DNA of 64,000 nucleotides from Pyrenula massariospora (Eukaryota > Ascomycota > Eurotiomycetes > Pyrenulales > Pyrenulaceae). Under the pieces are notes generated by a model. The model did not search any database. It was not told the origin of the DNA and saw only the letters and a program-made list of their open reading frames with translations. Positions 23,280 through 35,334 of this stretch are shown one piece after another; within the stretch, counting starts at the first letter, position 1, and each line of letters starts with the position of its first letter. Both the position numbers and the translations under genes were made by a program. The DNA lies in NCBI GenBank assembly GCA_021030905.1, contig JAGFMI010000013.1, positions 558,001 through 622,000 of the forward strand, given 5' to 3'.

Positions 23280-24616
23280 ATGTCTTCTTCAAAAATCCCC
23301 AAAGATCAGGGTAGCACTCTTTTGGGCGTGTCATGGGCTTTGACAGCTTTGGCTACAGTTTTCGTAGGAATGCGGTACTACTGCCGTATCAATTATCAAT
23401 CGAGGTTGTGGTGGGACGATCTTTGGATCCTTATCACCCTGGTAAGTCAACATCAAGTTCTGTTCGGTGTGAGGATGATTTCTTACTTCGTTTCACTGTC
23501 TACTAACGATTTTCGTGACAGCTGTTAAGCTGGGTCATTTGTTCCATATGGGTTAGGTATAAAGACATAGGTGGGACTACATATATACCACCGCCTAGCT
23601 ACGATGCGGAGATACATATAGGTCAACTCGATGTAATATCTCAAACATTATGCGGCATTGCTCTCTGCACAGGCAAATTAGCAGTAGCTGCTCTCATACT
23701 ACGTCTACAGGCTCCATGCAGATGGAGAACTTACCTCATCTGGGCGCTGGCTGCAAGTATGATGATCTTAATATCTATTCATACTATCTTGATATACGCA
23801 GAATGCAGACCGGTCCAGAAACTATGGAATCATCCGCTCAAGGGGCATTGTTTTAGTCCCACCGTTATCATAAACATTTCATTCGTCTCAAGTTGTAAGC
23901 TGTTCGGCTCGTCTCATCTATGAAATTTAAATAACGTATAATCTTAGCATTTCTAGCATTCATGAATCTCGCACTGGCAGCAATTCCAGTTCATATGATC
24001 TGGAATCTTCAAATACCTCTGAGACGGAAACTTGCGATCTGCGCCTTGTTGAGCACGGGCATCTTGTGAGTTCTTAATGCACAAAATCTGGCTAGATTCT
24101 CCCGACGGCTAAATTCAATTCAGCGCGTTTTCAGTTGCGGTTGTTAAGACTATTCTGCTTACGCAAAATAATCGCAATTCTGAACTTGCGTCAAAACCTA
24201 TTCAATTATTGATATGGAACGCGGTCGAGATAAACACCGTTATCATTGCTGCATGTATCCCCACCGTCGTACCTCTCGTCGACTTTCTCCGAGGCCGCCG
24301 TCCGCATCGCGAAGGATCCACAGGACATTCACGCCAAAGGCTCCTCTTCAGCAAGACAAGTCCAGAAGCAGCTTCAACGTGGAGTACTCGTCGGCGGCCC
24401 TACAACAGCGCCACATCGAAATGCCAAAGGTCAGGTAGCGAGTCTCGCATCGTTCACGACAATCAGGATTGGAATCCCAGACCTTACTGGACAAGTGTCT
24501 CCGTCAACAGTGGAGATGTGGAAATGAACGATGGGATACGCGTCAGCCATCAGGTTGACGTCAACAGCTCCCGCGTGAAGTCGGACACGGATACGAGAAA
24601 GTATGGTAGAATTTGA
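23280..24616 (+). CDS. Rhodopsin-like fungal 7TM protein (Pth11-related family)
   Basis: Four exons, 23280-23441, 23522-23894, 23948-24065, 24124-24616, give 381 residues. The layout matches the fungal rhodopsin-like domain family (PF20684 type): a short N-terminus without CFEM or signal peptide, then about seven hydrophobic segments. Diagnostic pieces are MRYYCRINYQ followed by RLWWDDLWIL in the first loop, YAECRPVQKLWNH before the fifth segment, and AVVKTILL later. The C-terminal 130 residues are hydrophilic and Ser/Arg-rich, presumably cytosolic. The first intron has a perfect TACTAAC branch site. Members of this family include Pth11-like receptors of plant pathogens, but most have no known ligand. 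It converges on the PKS gene, 750 bases away; whether it belongs to that cluster cannot be told from sequence. Confidence 0.8.
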
Positions 24617-25365
24617 AGTCGTGCCAGGTACCAAAGAGTTAATGATGACATTAACTTGTGTGGTGGTAGCTGTATCAAGGCCGCGGACGAGTCTGTGGGG
24701 GTATATTGGCAAGTTGTGCAGCAATTGCGTTGATTGTATGATTGGCTCTATGATGATTATGAATGATTGATTGATTGTTAAGCTATCCGGGAAGAAAGGA
24801 AGAAGTGAAGGAGGTGTAGGCGTTGCCCTTGTGCCTTCCCTATCCAGGTATACTTTAGGAAAACAAGCACCTAAATTTAAACCCTAGGTAAATTAATAAT
24901 AGTCGCTATTAGCCATTAAATATTAATGATGTATAGAGGTACATATACATGTTAAAACAAGTTAATTAGATCAATAGGCTGCTAGAGTTACCTCTAAACT
25001 CTAGATGGCTTCTCAAGACTCGCTGTCCTTCATTCGTCCCTCCCCCTAATTCGCTCACCGTTCAAGATTTGCAATACGGCTACTAATTTCTCTAACCTTT
25101 CCGTAATCCATTACCAGCATGCACAGACAAATGACAGCATTTTGATCAGAAACAGTTGTCCAGATGTAAGCTTTGACGTAGGAAGTTCTTCGAATGCTCT
25201 ATGGGATGAAGAACTCGGCCAAACGAAACAGACTCGCAGCCGCCAGCTGACGATATTCAAACGTCCGATTTACCCACCATCGCTAATACCATTTCTACTA
25301 CCACGAATGCCCACGGAAATCCATGATTGCCTTACCCTACGATTTCTGTTATTGATCCCAAGCCC
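24617..25365. other. AT-rich spacer between 7TM gene and PKS, with hairpin
   Basis: Contains the 3' ends of two convergent genes. 24840-25010 is strongly AT-rich and includes a perfect inverted repeat, CTAGAGTT (24982-24989) and AACTCTAG (24997-25004), with a 7-base loop. It could be a terminator-like hairpin or a decayed repeat at the cluster edge. The short frame at 25142-25369 is not supported. Confidence 0.4.
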
Positions 25366-28300
25366 CTAAGCACCCCCAGAAGCAGCACCAGCAGCATTCG
25401 CCAGCTTATCATCCACGATCTTCACAGCCAGCGCGCTCATGCTCATGCTCTGGTCCAGCAATTTCAGCATGCTAATATCCGTCTTGAGCACATCGACGAA
25501 CCAATTGCGCAGCTCAGCAGCAATCAGGCTGTCAACGCCATAGTCAGCCACCGACTTCGCCGGGTCCAGGCCCTTCGGGTCGATGAACAGCATGTTCGCC
25601 GCCGTGGCCGTGATCGCGCCCTCGACAAGTGCCACGGTGGCGGAGCGTTCGGCGGGCCCGGCTCGGATCCCGGCCTCGAGGTCTTGCTGCAGACGGGCTG
25701 TTGCGCTCGACTTGGTGCCGCCGCCGCCGCCGCCCGGGACCGCGCCCTCTGCGCTCTGGTCTAGGGCGTGCTGCTGCGCGTCGGCGAAGGCACACATAAT
25801 GTGGGACACACGACCATCGCTGTACCAGCGGGGCGTGGCGCCGGTGTCGGGCCCGCCATCGCGCATCTTGGCCATCATGCCCGCTGGGTCAAGACAGGTG
25901 ATCAGGTTGGCGGCCGAGAGCGGATCGCGGGTACCTCCCACACCACCTACTGTTCCCGGGGAGCCTCCTCCTTCACTTGACAAGAAGGCCGGCTCGAGGA
26001 GGGCGAGGAACTGCTTTTCGCTTAGGGTCAGGGTTCTATTTCGCTCGAACGTGTCAATGGTGTTCGGGTCCGAGCCCGTGGCACCCACGTCACGGATCAG
26101 GCTGAACGAGACAGTCGACGCGGGCAGGCCTAGTGCCCGGCGATGGCGGGCAAAAGCGTCTTGGAAGTTGTTAGCGGCCGTGTACGCGGCCTGCGTCGCC
26201 AGGGCGTACACGGATAGTAGCGAGGTGGTCATGACGAAGAAATCGAGTGGCATAGCGAGCGTCGCCTCGTGCAGGTTCTTGGTGCCTTGCACCTTGGCTG
26301 CCAGACTCTCGCGCCACCGCTCAGGCGAGAGCTTATTGAACGACAGGTCGCGCCATGACACGGCCGCATGCACAACGCCTCGGATCGGAAGAGAAGCCTT
26401 GTCCATAGCGTTCTTGACTTGGCTAAGGTTGGTGACGTCGCAGACTACCGGCTTCACGTCCACACCACGGCTAGCCAGGGTCCCGACAAGACGCTGTGCA
26501 TCAGGAACACTGCTAATAGCACGTCTGGATAAGAGTATCAGGTGGCGTGCGCCGTGGTCGACCATCCATCGCACGATAGACTGTCCGAGGCCGCCTAGCG
26601 CACCGGTAACAACGTAGTTGGCCATGCTGTCAAACTGTGCTGTGGGCACCGGTGGCACCATCTTGACCTCTGACTTGGCCTGCACGAAGGTTACAACCAG
26701 CTTGCTACCCTTGTCACTTGCTGACTTGGAGAAATCGGCCAGCTCATACGGTAGGTCAGCGACATCGGTAGCAACTCCACGGAATAGCTGGGCGGGTTTG
26801 ATGAGCCCCTGGCGGTAATATCCCTCGACAGCCCGTAGGAGCTGGCCACCGAGGGCCGGAGCCGAGTCGAGGAGATTAGCGAGGTCGACCAGGGAGAAGG
26901 TAGAGTTTTTCTCGGCCAACAAGCCCATATCCATCCCGCCAACGATTACCGGTGCTGAACTTTGGCCCTCGATTCGGCCTATATGGATCAAGTGGCCCGG
27001 TGCTCTCAGGAACCGAGGTGTCATGTACAGGAGCTCCAGGTCAGCCTGGGTGGTGCTCAAAATGATATCAAACCCGCTCTTCTCCTGGGTTGCGCCTGCG
27101 GCTCGGCGCAGATCCGCCGCCGGATCCTGCGACGCAAAGATGTGCGAGGGCGGTATACCTGTCTCGCGGATTAGTAAGGCCACATCTTGGGGCGAGTTCA
27201 TCGTAGCAAAAACGTTAGCGCCTTTGGATTTGGCTAGGACAATAGCCCCGAGTCCGACTTGCGTAGTGGCCGACTGGACCAGCACCATCTTGCCTGTCCA
27301 TGCCCCCTCCGCCAGCGGCATGTGAGCAATGTGCTCCAGGGCATAAACAGCCGTTGCGTACGCCCGGAGCACTGTGACTATCTGTTCAGAGTCGTCGTCG
27401 GGCTGCAGCTTGAGTGCCAGCGCACCTGGGATGCGAGCCGAGTTGCCAACCTGGAAACGCCCTGTGCTCAGCCCACACACGCTGTCGCCGGCTTTGAGGC
27501 TGCCACTGACACTGGCGCCCACCGCGTCCACGACACCTGTGAATTCAGACAGGCTGTGAATGACATCAGTACGGCCACACCAGACATCTAGATCGTCGTA
27601 GTCCAGGCTGACAGCGGTAACCTTAACGTCGATACAGTCTTGCGGCAGCGGTGCCCATATGTCCTTGTTTGGGGCAAAATACAGCGAACCAAGCACGCCG
27701 GGTATTTCGAACGCGGCACGCACAGCGTCATGGCTGCTGATGGGCAGTAGTTCCATGTTTGTCTTCCCTGTACCTCGGCCGTCCGAGCTGTAATACTCTG
27801 GCGGCACAGGCAACTCGGCCTCGGAGACGGCCACAAAACGACTCACCCACAAACAGCCATCCTGCCAGACAAACTCACGGTCTGATGGGTTGTTATTTTC
27901 CTCCTCCTGAACGCTAATTGTGGCCCCGACCCCACGAAGAAGTGCTATCGCCTGGTCGGCAACGCAACGCGCAAGATCTCTTACCTCGGCATCACCATCA
28001 CGCACCTCAAAATTATCGCCGTCGACATCAATGGAGAGGAACTGGCCCACAGGATTCTCGGTCTTGAGCACGCGGAGCAGTCCCGGAATCAAGGCGCCGT
28101 CAGCATTGTGGCACTTGGCGATGCCGGAGCTCGTGAGGACTATGAGGCTCACCATGTTCTGCGCCAAGTGCTGGAATGAGGTGAGGAGATCTGGCTCTTT
28201 GTCGTTGTCGAGCTGTAGGTGTTTCTCATCGAGGAATACTACCACGTGCGAGCCCGGATGTATGCTGCTAGCACCGTGAAGCGATCCTGATTTCATCGCG

Positions 28301-31300
28301 AGTCCACGTTCTTCCAGCTCCCGACCAAGCTGACCTAGGAGAGACGGAGGAGCAGCTCCTCCGCTGGCGCTATAGAGCAAATGTAGACCCTCGTCACTAC
28401 CGCTGCTTGTCATCTTAGTCTCGGGTACAGGCGTGGCTGTGCCGACAAATGTGGAGACGATAGTGGACGTGGTGTTGTAAGGATGTGGGAAGTCATCGAG
28501 CACCAGCTCGGTGCCCGAGAAGCCTGTCGCCCGCAAGTTCTCATCCCACGCCTCTAGATTCATAAATGGGCTATCGATGCGTCCGTCAGGGATGCCAGCC
28601 CAATAGCCTGAAAAGGTGCCTACCACGACTGCGGGCACTATAAGGTTCTGGGTCGTCTCCTCCAGGATCAGTTTTCCTCCCGGTTTTAGAAGCTTGCCGA
28701 CGTTGGCCAAGGTTCTCTTGATGTTGGATGTTGCGTGGAGAACCTGGCAGGCAATTATGACGTCGTATACGGGCTCGTAGCTATGCATGTTAGGGTCTTG
28801 CTCGATATCTAGAACATTGTAGACCATGTTGTCGAGGCTGGAGTTGGACAAGGTCTCGCGCGCAGTATTTAGTAAGCCAGGCGAGATGTCGGTGAAGGTG
28901 TAGTCCTCGTAGCGCTTGATACTGTTAGAGTCGCGAAGGGCGCGCATAGCAACGCGGGTGGCACCACCTGTGCCGCCTCCAATCTCGAAGTAGCGCATGT
29001 TCGGATTGGCGTGCCCAAGACTATCGAGGATGCTAAAAAATTGCGGGTGCGCACCTGTCATTAGCAGGCCCTTCTCATATAACGGTGTGAGAAGGCCACT
29101 GGAGATAATAACTTCAATGCCAGATCGTTCATTGGCGAGGATATCAGCCATGTTATCATGTAGAAGCTTGGATGTCTGAACCTCTACAATATGGGGCGCC
29201 TGGACGACTAACTCATCGATTTTGGCGAGGCGCTCCTGGCTTGAGAGCCGCTTGAACTCACGCCGAAACTCGTTGTCGTCGAGTGTGCCTCGCCTCTTGA
29301 CCCAGTCGAAATAATAGCCGGCCTCTCCTGATGGCTTCGGCTCTGGTCCTGTCGCGCTGTTCCCAGCGAATGTCTCGTATATGTTGTAGACGATGGCGTG
29401 AGCCAGTGTGTTCAAAACATCCCAGAACGGCGCGCAGTCAACATTTTCAGGGGCAGGTGGGAACAGCTCGCGACACTGGCTGTTGCTCAGAGTTCGGATG
29501 TCGGGCTTCCAGAGCAAGCGCGCGAACGGACTGCTATGGGCTTTTTCCAGGGTCTGGGATACGTGGGAGTAGCTTGTGCAGCGGAGGCCCTCAACCCATA
29601 GAAGCTCGCGGCCGTCGGGTGTCATCATTTTAAAGTCCAGATTGGCACCGCGGAGACCACGGCGCTCGCCGCGCGCGATGGCAGTAGCTGACTTAAGCTC
29701 ATGAGGAACGCTCGCGTTGAGGTATAGCTGGGAGAAATGCACAGGCACAAAGGCCGTGCTGGCTTCGTTGGCCTGGCCGCCGTGGCATGCGATGAGCCCC
29801 AGTTGGATTGCACCGTCAAGGGAGGCTGGGTGTATTACATAGGGGGACTCGCCCCCCTTGATTGTGCCGGCTGTAGTCTCCAGTGACACCTTGGCGGAAG
29901 CCTGGTTTTTGTTCTGATGATCAGCGCGGATTTCAGATAGGAGTTGGAATGTCGCGCCATAGCCCAGCCCAATAGCTGCGAACTTCTTGTACCAGGAACC
30001 CGCATCTACATCCCGAGCCGTAGAAGAGGTCACGTTCAACCCCGAAGCGGAATAACTTGATGATTCGGGCTCGGCTATTTCTACTCGGACGAGCCCAGTG
30101 CAATGCTCGGTCCATTCCTCCGACTCGCGGGTCACGGAGCTGATGGAGAAGGTGGCCCACGTGGGGGCCTGGGCTGTGGTGATATCTACAAGCTCCATGC
30201 TTGTCATAACCTCGATACCGTAGTCGTCTTTGGGAATCCGCATGCTCGACTTGATCGACACATTGCGCAGCGAATAGCCAACGATGGGCGGAAGCGGCGT
30301 AGGAAACTCGTGGTGGATGCGGAAAGCCGCCTCGACCACCATAGCGATATATCCAGCTGCAGGTAGGACAGCGTCAGGCAGTAGACGGTGGTCGGCCAGT
30401 CACGGTACATCTTTGATGCGTAGGATATTGCGCCACTGCGGCCGCAATTTTGCGTTGCCGGCAATTTTGGAGCCGAGGAGGTCATGTCGGATGACTTTGC
30501 GGTATCGATACTCCTTGCTCTGCCGGCTCTCATGATATGCCACCGGGCCGTACGCATACTGGTACGTGGGGAGATCAACGGCGATACTGCCGTGTTCTAG
30601 CCCACCAGCGACGCTGTCGATGGCATTTACTGCAGCCAGGTCCACATCAGCGTTGAGGCAAAACAGAGTGCCGGCGAGTTGCAGCATGGCCTCACATCCA
30701 TCCTGCTCCCGCTTCATCGTTGATCCGTAAGCAATGGAAGAAGATTTGCCTGCCTTTTTCAGGATCTGGTCGATGGGGAACTTGAGAGCAGGATGAGGAC
30801 CGATCTCGATGAGCACTTGCACCTCGTCCAAGCTCACTAGACTCTCAACCGCGTCGGAGAAGCGCACGGGAGACTGAAGGTTGGCCCTCCAATATGCAGG
30901 CCCGGCCAGGTCGGCCTGAGAAGGGGTTTTGTGGGGCGTGACGGACGACATCCAGGGAATCAGCGCATAGCGTTGTCGGCTGTCGAGCTTCTGGACGTGG
31001 GCAAGCCCCTCAGAAAGCATGGTATCATAGTCGTGGCCAAGCGGAAGCATATGATGCGAGTGATAGGCATTGCCCCCCGTTTTCAGCGCCCGGTTAAAGA
31101 CACCGTCCTTATCCAGGACAGCGGACAATTCCTGAACTGCCTCTCTGTCGCCTGACAAAGTAACGCTGCCGGGAGAGTTGTATGCCGCAATGATGACCTT
31201 TTCTTCCCGCCCAGCAAGATAAGGAAATATCTGCTCGGGACCTATACCAACCGCCAACATCAGGCCCTCCTGCTTATTTCGCGTAACGGCTTGACCACGG

Positions 31301-33561
31301 AAATAGGCTGCAACAATAGCCTCGGCCGCTGTCACACGCCCCGATGCGTAGGCCGCGCCTGTTTCGCCGGACGAGTGTCCAGCAACAGCCACGGGTCTCA
31401 CGGACCACGATGCGAGTAGGTCAACAAGGCCAACTTGGAGAGCTGTACAAGCAGTTTGCGAAACCTCAGCTGAGTGGATCAATCTCGGGTCGCCCTCGCC
31501 CACACCAGAAAGTATGCCACCCAAGGTCCATTGGGGGGCCACCGGGAGGGTGCTGAGAACGTGATCCAGGTACGCAATAGCCGTTCGGAATATGCGGTAC
31601 TCGAACAACTCGGCACCCATGGCAAGCCATTGCGCCCCCTGCCCTGTAAATATAAAGGCAACGCTGCCCGGCTGGAGCGGGCTCCTCAGCACCTTGCCAC
31701 CGTCGACGCTGAGTCCCTCGGCCGGCTGGTCCTTATTTACCACACGGAATGTGCGCTGCGGAAGCCGGGAGCGTTTGGTCCCCAGGGTGTAAGCGACGTC
31801 TGCAAGGGGAAAATGATCGATAACGCCGCACAGGGCGTCTATATTCAACTTGAGCGACTCTTTGTTGTGGGCTGCGAATAGTAGTAGCACTAGCTGCCGC
31901 GTGCCTGCGTCAGCCGTCCTTGTCAGCTTGGGCGCTTTAGTGATTGGATGGTGCTGCCGCATTGGTTGCCGATTCTGGTGCCCATTGGAAGCAGAGCCAT
32001 TGGTAAAGCCGTTAACAAAACCAGTAGTAAATCCGTTAGTAGAACCATCGGTAAAGTCGTGGTTGACTGACTTTTTCTTATGATGCACGCCCGCCTTGAC
32101 GTAGTTCGGAAAGAGGGTCTGAACATGGTCTATAATGCAGTGTGAATTCGCACCACCATACCCAAACGAGTTGATGCTTGCCCGTCGTACCTGATTGCTT
32201 GGCCACTCTATCAGCTCCCGCACGACCTCAACCCCGGCTTTCTCAAAGTCGATGTTGGGGTTCAGCGTCTGGAGGTCAAAGATAGGGGGGATGGTTTCGT
32301 GTTCGAGGGACAGGACGACTTTCATGATGGAGGCAAGCGCGCTGGCGCCCTCGGTGTGCCCCACTTTAGGCTTGACGGATCCCACGAGAAGTGGGCTGCC
32401 CGCAGGCCTCTCCCCGACAAAGACATTGCCTACGGCAGCGACTTCAAGCGGGTCACCAACGTAAGTACCCGTGCCATGGCATTCGAAGTAGCTCGTGTCG
32501 GCCAAGGGGAGGTTCCCGGCGTTGCGGTAGGCCGCTCGGATCACCGCCTCCTGCCCGACCGGGCTCGGCCGCGTGGTCCCGCCGGTCCGGCCGTTAGAGT
32601 TCATTGACGAGCCCCGGATAAGCGCCCGGATCGGCGACTCGTCCGCCACGGCTAGAGTTGCCCGTTTGAGGTAAATCGCTCCATATCCCTCGCCACGGGC
32701 GTATCCTTCTGCGCGCGCGTCAAAGGTGTGGCACCGGGCTGATGCCGACAAGGCTCCAAGCTTATCCAAAGCGATCTGGACGCCTGGGTCCGCGATCCAA
32801 TTAGCAGACGCCACTACCGCAGCGTCACAGTCGCCAGCGCGAATCGCATTCATGGCGAGGTGGAGGGCATACATAGATGATGAACAGGCTGTGTCGACGG
32901 TCAGACTGCGTGATGGAAAAGGCAAAGGTTACTAAATCGTCTATCCCTGTTGCCTATGCTTTAAGATGATCACACATACCTTGGCCCGTTAAGATTAAAG
33001 ATGTAACTGATACGGTTGGCGAGAATGCTGGTGCCGGCGCCAGTGAAAGCATACGGCCTTGGGTGATCCCAATCACGGGACTGGATTATCCAATGGTCGA
33101 GACAAAAGTTGCCCACGAAGACACCCGTACGCGTACCCGAAACACTCTCCCACGTCTCGCCGCCGTTCTCCAAAGCCTCATATGTTACCTCGAGCAACTT
33201 CCGCTGCGACGGGTCCATCGTCTCAACCTCGAGGCCTGTCATGCCGAAAAAAGAGTGGTCGAACATTCGTGCATCTTCCTCGGTAAGGAATGGACCCTGC
33301 ATGGCCACAGTTCCCGGTCTATTCGTGTTGGGGTGATGGAAGCCAACGCTCGAGAAGCGAGGGTTGTCGAACTCACGCCAGCCGTCGACCCTGTTCTTAA
33401 GAAAGTCCCATAGATCGGGCGCGTTGCGGACATCACCAGGCCATCGACATCCTGAACGAGACACGCTTCAGCATTACACTTTGTCTAAAACAAAGCAGGA
33501 TGGGATTTGTCTCACCCATGCCGACAATGGCTACAGCCTCATGCTGGTCTTGGGTCGTCAT
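25366..33561 (-). CDS. Highly reducing type I polyketide synthase (frame interrupted once)
   Basis: Minus strand, with early introns at 33452-33515 (64 nt) and 32906-32979 (74 nt); the start at 33561 gives MTTQDQHEAVAIVGMG. Domain order is KS, AT, DH, C-methyltransferase, ER, KR, ACP. KS: Cys in DTACSSS (32884-32886) and histidines in ECHGTGT and GHTEGA. AT: GHSSGE near 31375. DH: HDLLGSKI. MT: EIGGGTGGATR near 28970. KR: TGALGGLGQSIV near 26600 and a YTAANNF catalytic region. ACP: GVDSL with the phosphopantetheine serine at 25528-25530, then the end. There is no thioesterase or reductase, so release needs another enzyme. Domain content looks whole and the size (about 2,680 codons) is normal, but the frame is broken once near the AT-DH boundary, so it reads as two long open frames. 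The ER glycine motif is atypical. Product unknown. Confidence 0.9.
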
Positions 33562-34857
33562 GATAGATATCTTGTGTGTTGAAAAGAACAATGCTGGAGG
33601 TGAGTTCGTCAAGTCACTATACACATATGCACTGGTGCATACAAACAGATAAAAGACTTGGATACAGTAGCAAACTTGGGTCTAACTTGTCTCTGAGCTC
33701 CTAAGAGCATTCGATATATATATACTCAACAGTATATTGACTATCATGTTTGTGACCTGATGTCGGGGATTCGTTCAAAGCCCTAGCAATTTCAAGCAGC
33801 AAGTGCTACCATCGACGATCTCATGTCGCCATAAAACCGCTAGAGTAGGTCGGTTAAGCATCCTGCATTCCGTATATGTGCAGATAAAGAAGGATGCCAT
33901 GAGGATTCCTCGTATTTTTCATCGCGTGCTAAGTCGAACCACAACTTATCACGTATCCTTAGACGGGCGCGTCATGAGACAGGTCGTGTTTTGAAGGATT
34001 CGACTCACCGCCAACTCCGGCCAAGCTGGTGTAACATTTTGACTGATTGTTATCTTGCAGAGGCGCACCCGTTCTAGAGACAGGTGCAGCTGAAGGATTG
34101 AAGCCCTTGTCATGCTGACCCGACATTGAGAAGTGGCAATGAAGTTTCAGGGGCTAGCCGTCCTGGCAGTACAGGTAATGAGGAAAAATCTTAGGGATTC
34201 TCATTAGTATTCGAAGGAAGGGAGAAATATGGATCCATTCACCTCTGAAGAGCACGATACTGGATTTCTTGAAGTAGTACGAGATAAGGCATAATTAGTC
34301 GTCAAAGGACCCTATGAAGTTCGTCCATGAATGAGTAAGATCCGAGTCTTCAGAACAGTGAAGCTGAGCTCGATAGGACTGAAATTTAGCGAATATGGTG
34401 GCAAAAGTCATAGAAAACGATCGTACCATTCAATCGTACTGTTTGACTTCTTGTCATAGCAGGTACCGCATTATCCATGACAATGACGCTATCAGGGTCT
34501 GCATGTTTGCACCCATATGGCGCTATTCCTCGGCTGTCTCGGCCCGCACCGGCTTGGCATCTCGTATAGCCTTATCCAACGACTCTCACTACTCCAGAGT
34601 ATCATTCGACCATCGCTCCAGTCCGATATTACCCAGAACCTTACAGTAACTGCTATAGTGAGGGAGAAGGCTGTGCTTAAAATATTCTAGAAACTTCTGT
34701 GTATTAAATTAGTCTCCATGAATCGCGTACGAAGGATGATATCCGTTCAACGATTAGTCGGCTTAGAAAGACCAGCTCTTACTAAATCGTAGTGAATCCC
34801 AAGTCAAGAAGCTTGACTAATCGGCATATACTTTACAAGCTGCTAGCCACTTATTTT

Positions 34858-34896
34858 ATTGAACAATAATTCATCTAAGGATATTATTTGTTCAAT
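34858..34896. repeat. Imperfect inverted repeat in PKS-MFS spacer
   Basis: ATTGAACAATAAT at 34858-34870 is mirrored by ATTATTTGTTCAAT at 34883-34896 (one extra T), enclosing 12 bases. AT-rich surroundings. Confidence 0.6.
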
Positions 34897-35049
34897 TTCA
34901 GCGCTGACTATTGAGTTGAAATAAGCAGAGTACAATTCAGAAATCTGACCTTAAGTGATTAATTGTAGCTGTTCGTAGCTTTATTTCTCTGCGTCCATTA
35001 ATTAGATACTTATTAGTTAATAATCGCTAGTTCCCTTTTCAGTTTGTGA

Positions 35050-35092
35050 AAGATTGAACATGTCTTATTGACATGCTGTTAGATTCAATCTT
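35050..35092. repeat. Nested inverted repeat (two-step hairpin)
   Basis: Outer arms AAGATTGAA (35050-35058) and TTCAATCTT (35084-35092) are perfect complements. Inside them, CATGTC (35059-35064) pairs with GACATG (35070-35075) around a 5-base loop, leaving an 8-base bulge. Confidence 0.65.
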
Positions 35093-35334
35093 AAGAATTC
35101 ATGAAGAGCTTCTTTGTCAGCCTTAGTAAGCGAGCGGGTTTCACTGACGTGTTATAGACCGGGTGGAAAACTAGAATCGTATAAGAACAAATTCTTTTGA
35201 ATGTTGTAGACTATTGGTGAATTGATAATTAACATGCCATACAACGCGAGTATTCACCTGTCGTCCGGTACCGAGCCCGAAGACGGCAGAGCACTAAGCT
35301 ATTGCTGCCTTTTCCAACTACAGACAGCAAGAGT

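Larger units (their letters stand above)
33562..35334. other. PKS promoter and hairpin-rich AT-rich spacer
   Basis: A TATATATATA box at 33715-33725 lies about 155 bases upstream of the PKS start. From about 34680 to 35220 the DNA is AT-rich and holds several inverted repeats: an imperfect 13-14 base pair of arms at 34858-34870 and 34883-34896, and a nested hairpin at 35050-35092 (outer arms AAGATTGAA/TTCAATCTT, inner arms CATGTC/GACATG). The short frame at 34395-34649 has no recognisable content. The MFS gene ends at 35335. Confidence 0.5.

Noticed and set aside
25583-26617. 344-codon open frame on the plus strand inside the PKS
   Set aside because: It is exactly antisense to the KR-ACP coding sequence, Ser/Arg/Ala-rich with no family features; a shadow of strong codon bias.
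34395-34649. 84-codon frame between PKS and exporter
   Set aside because: Low-information sequence without domain features in an AT-rich spacer.
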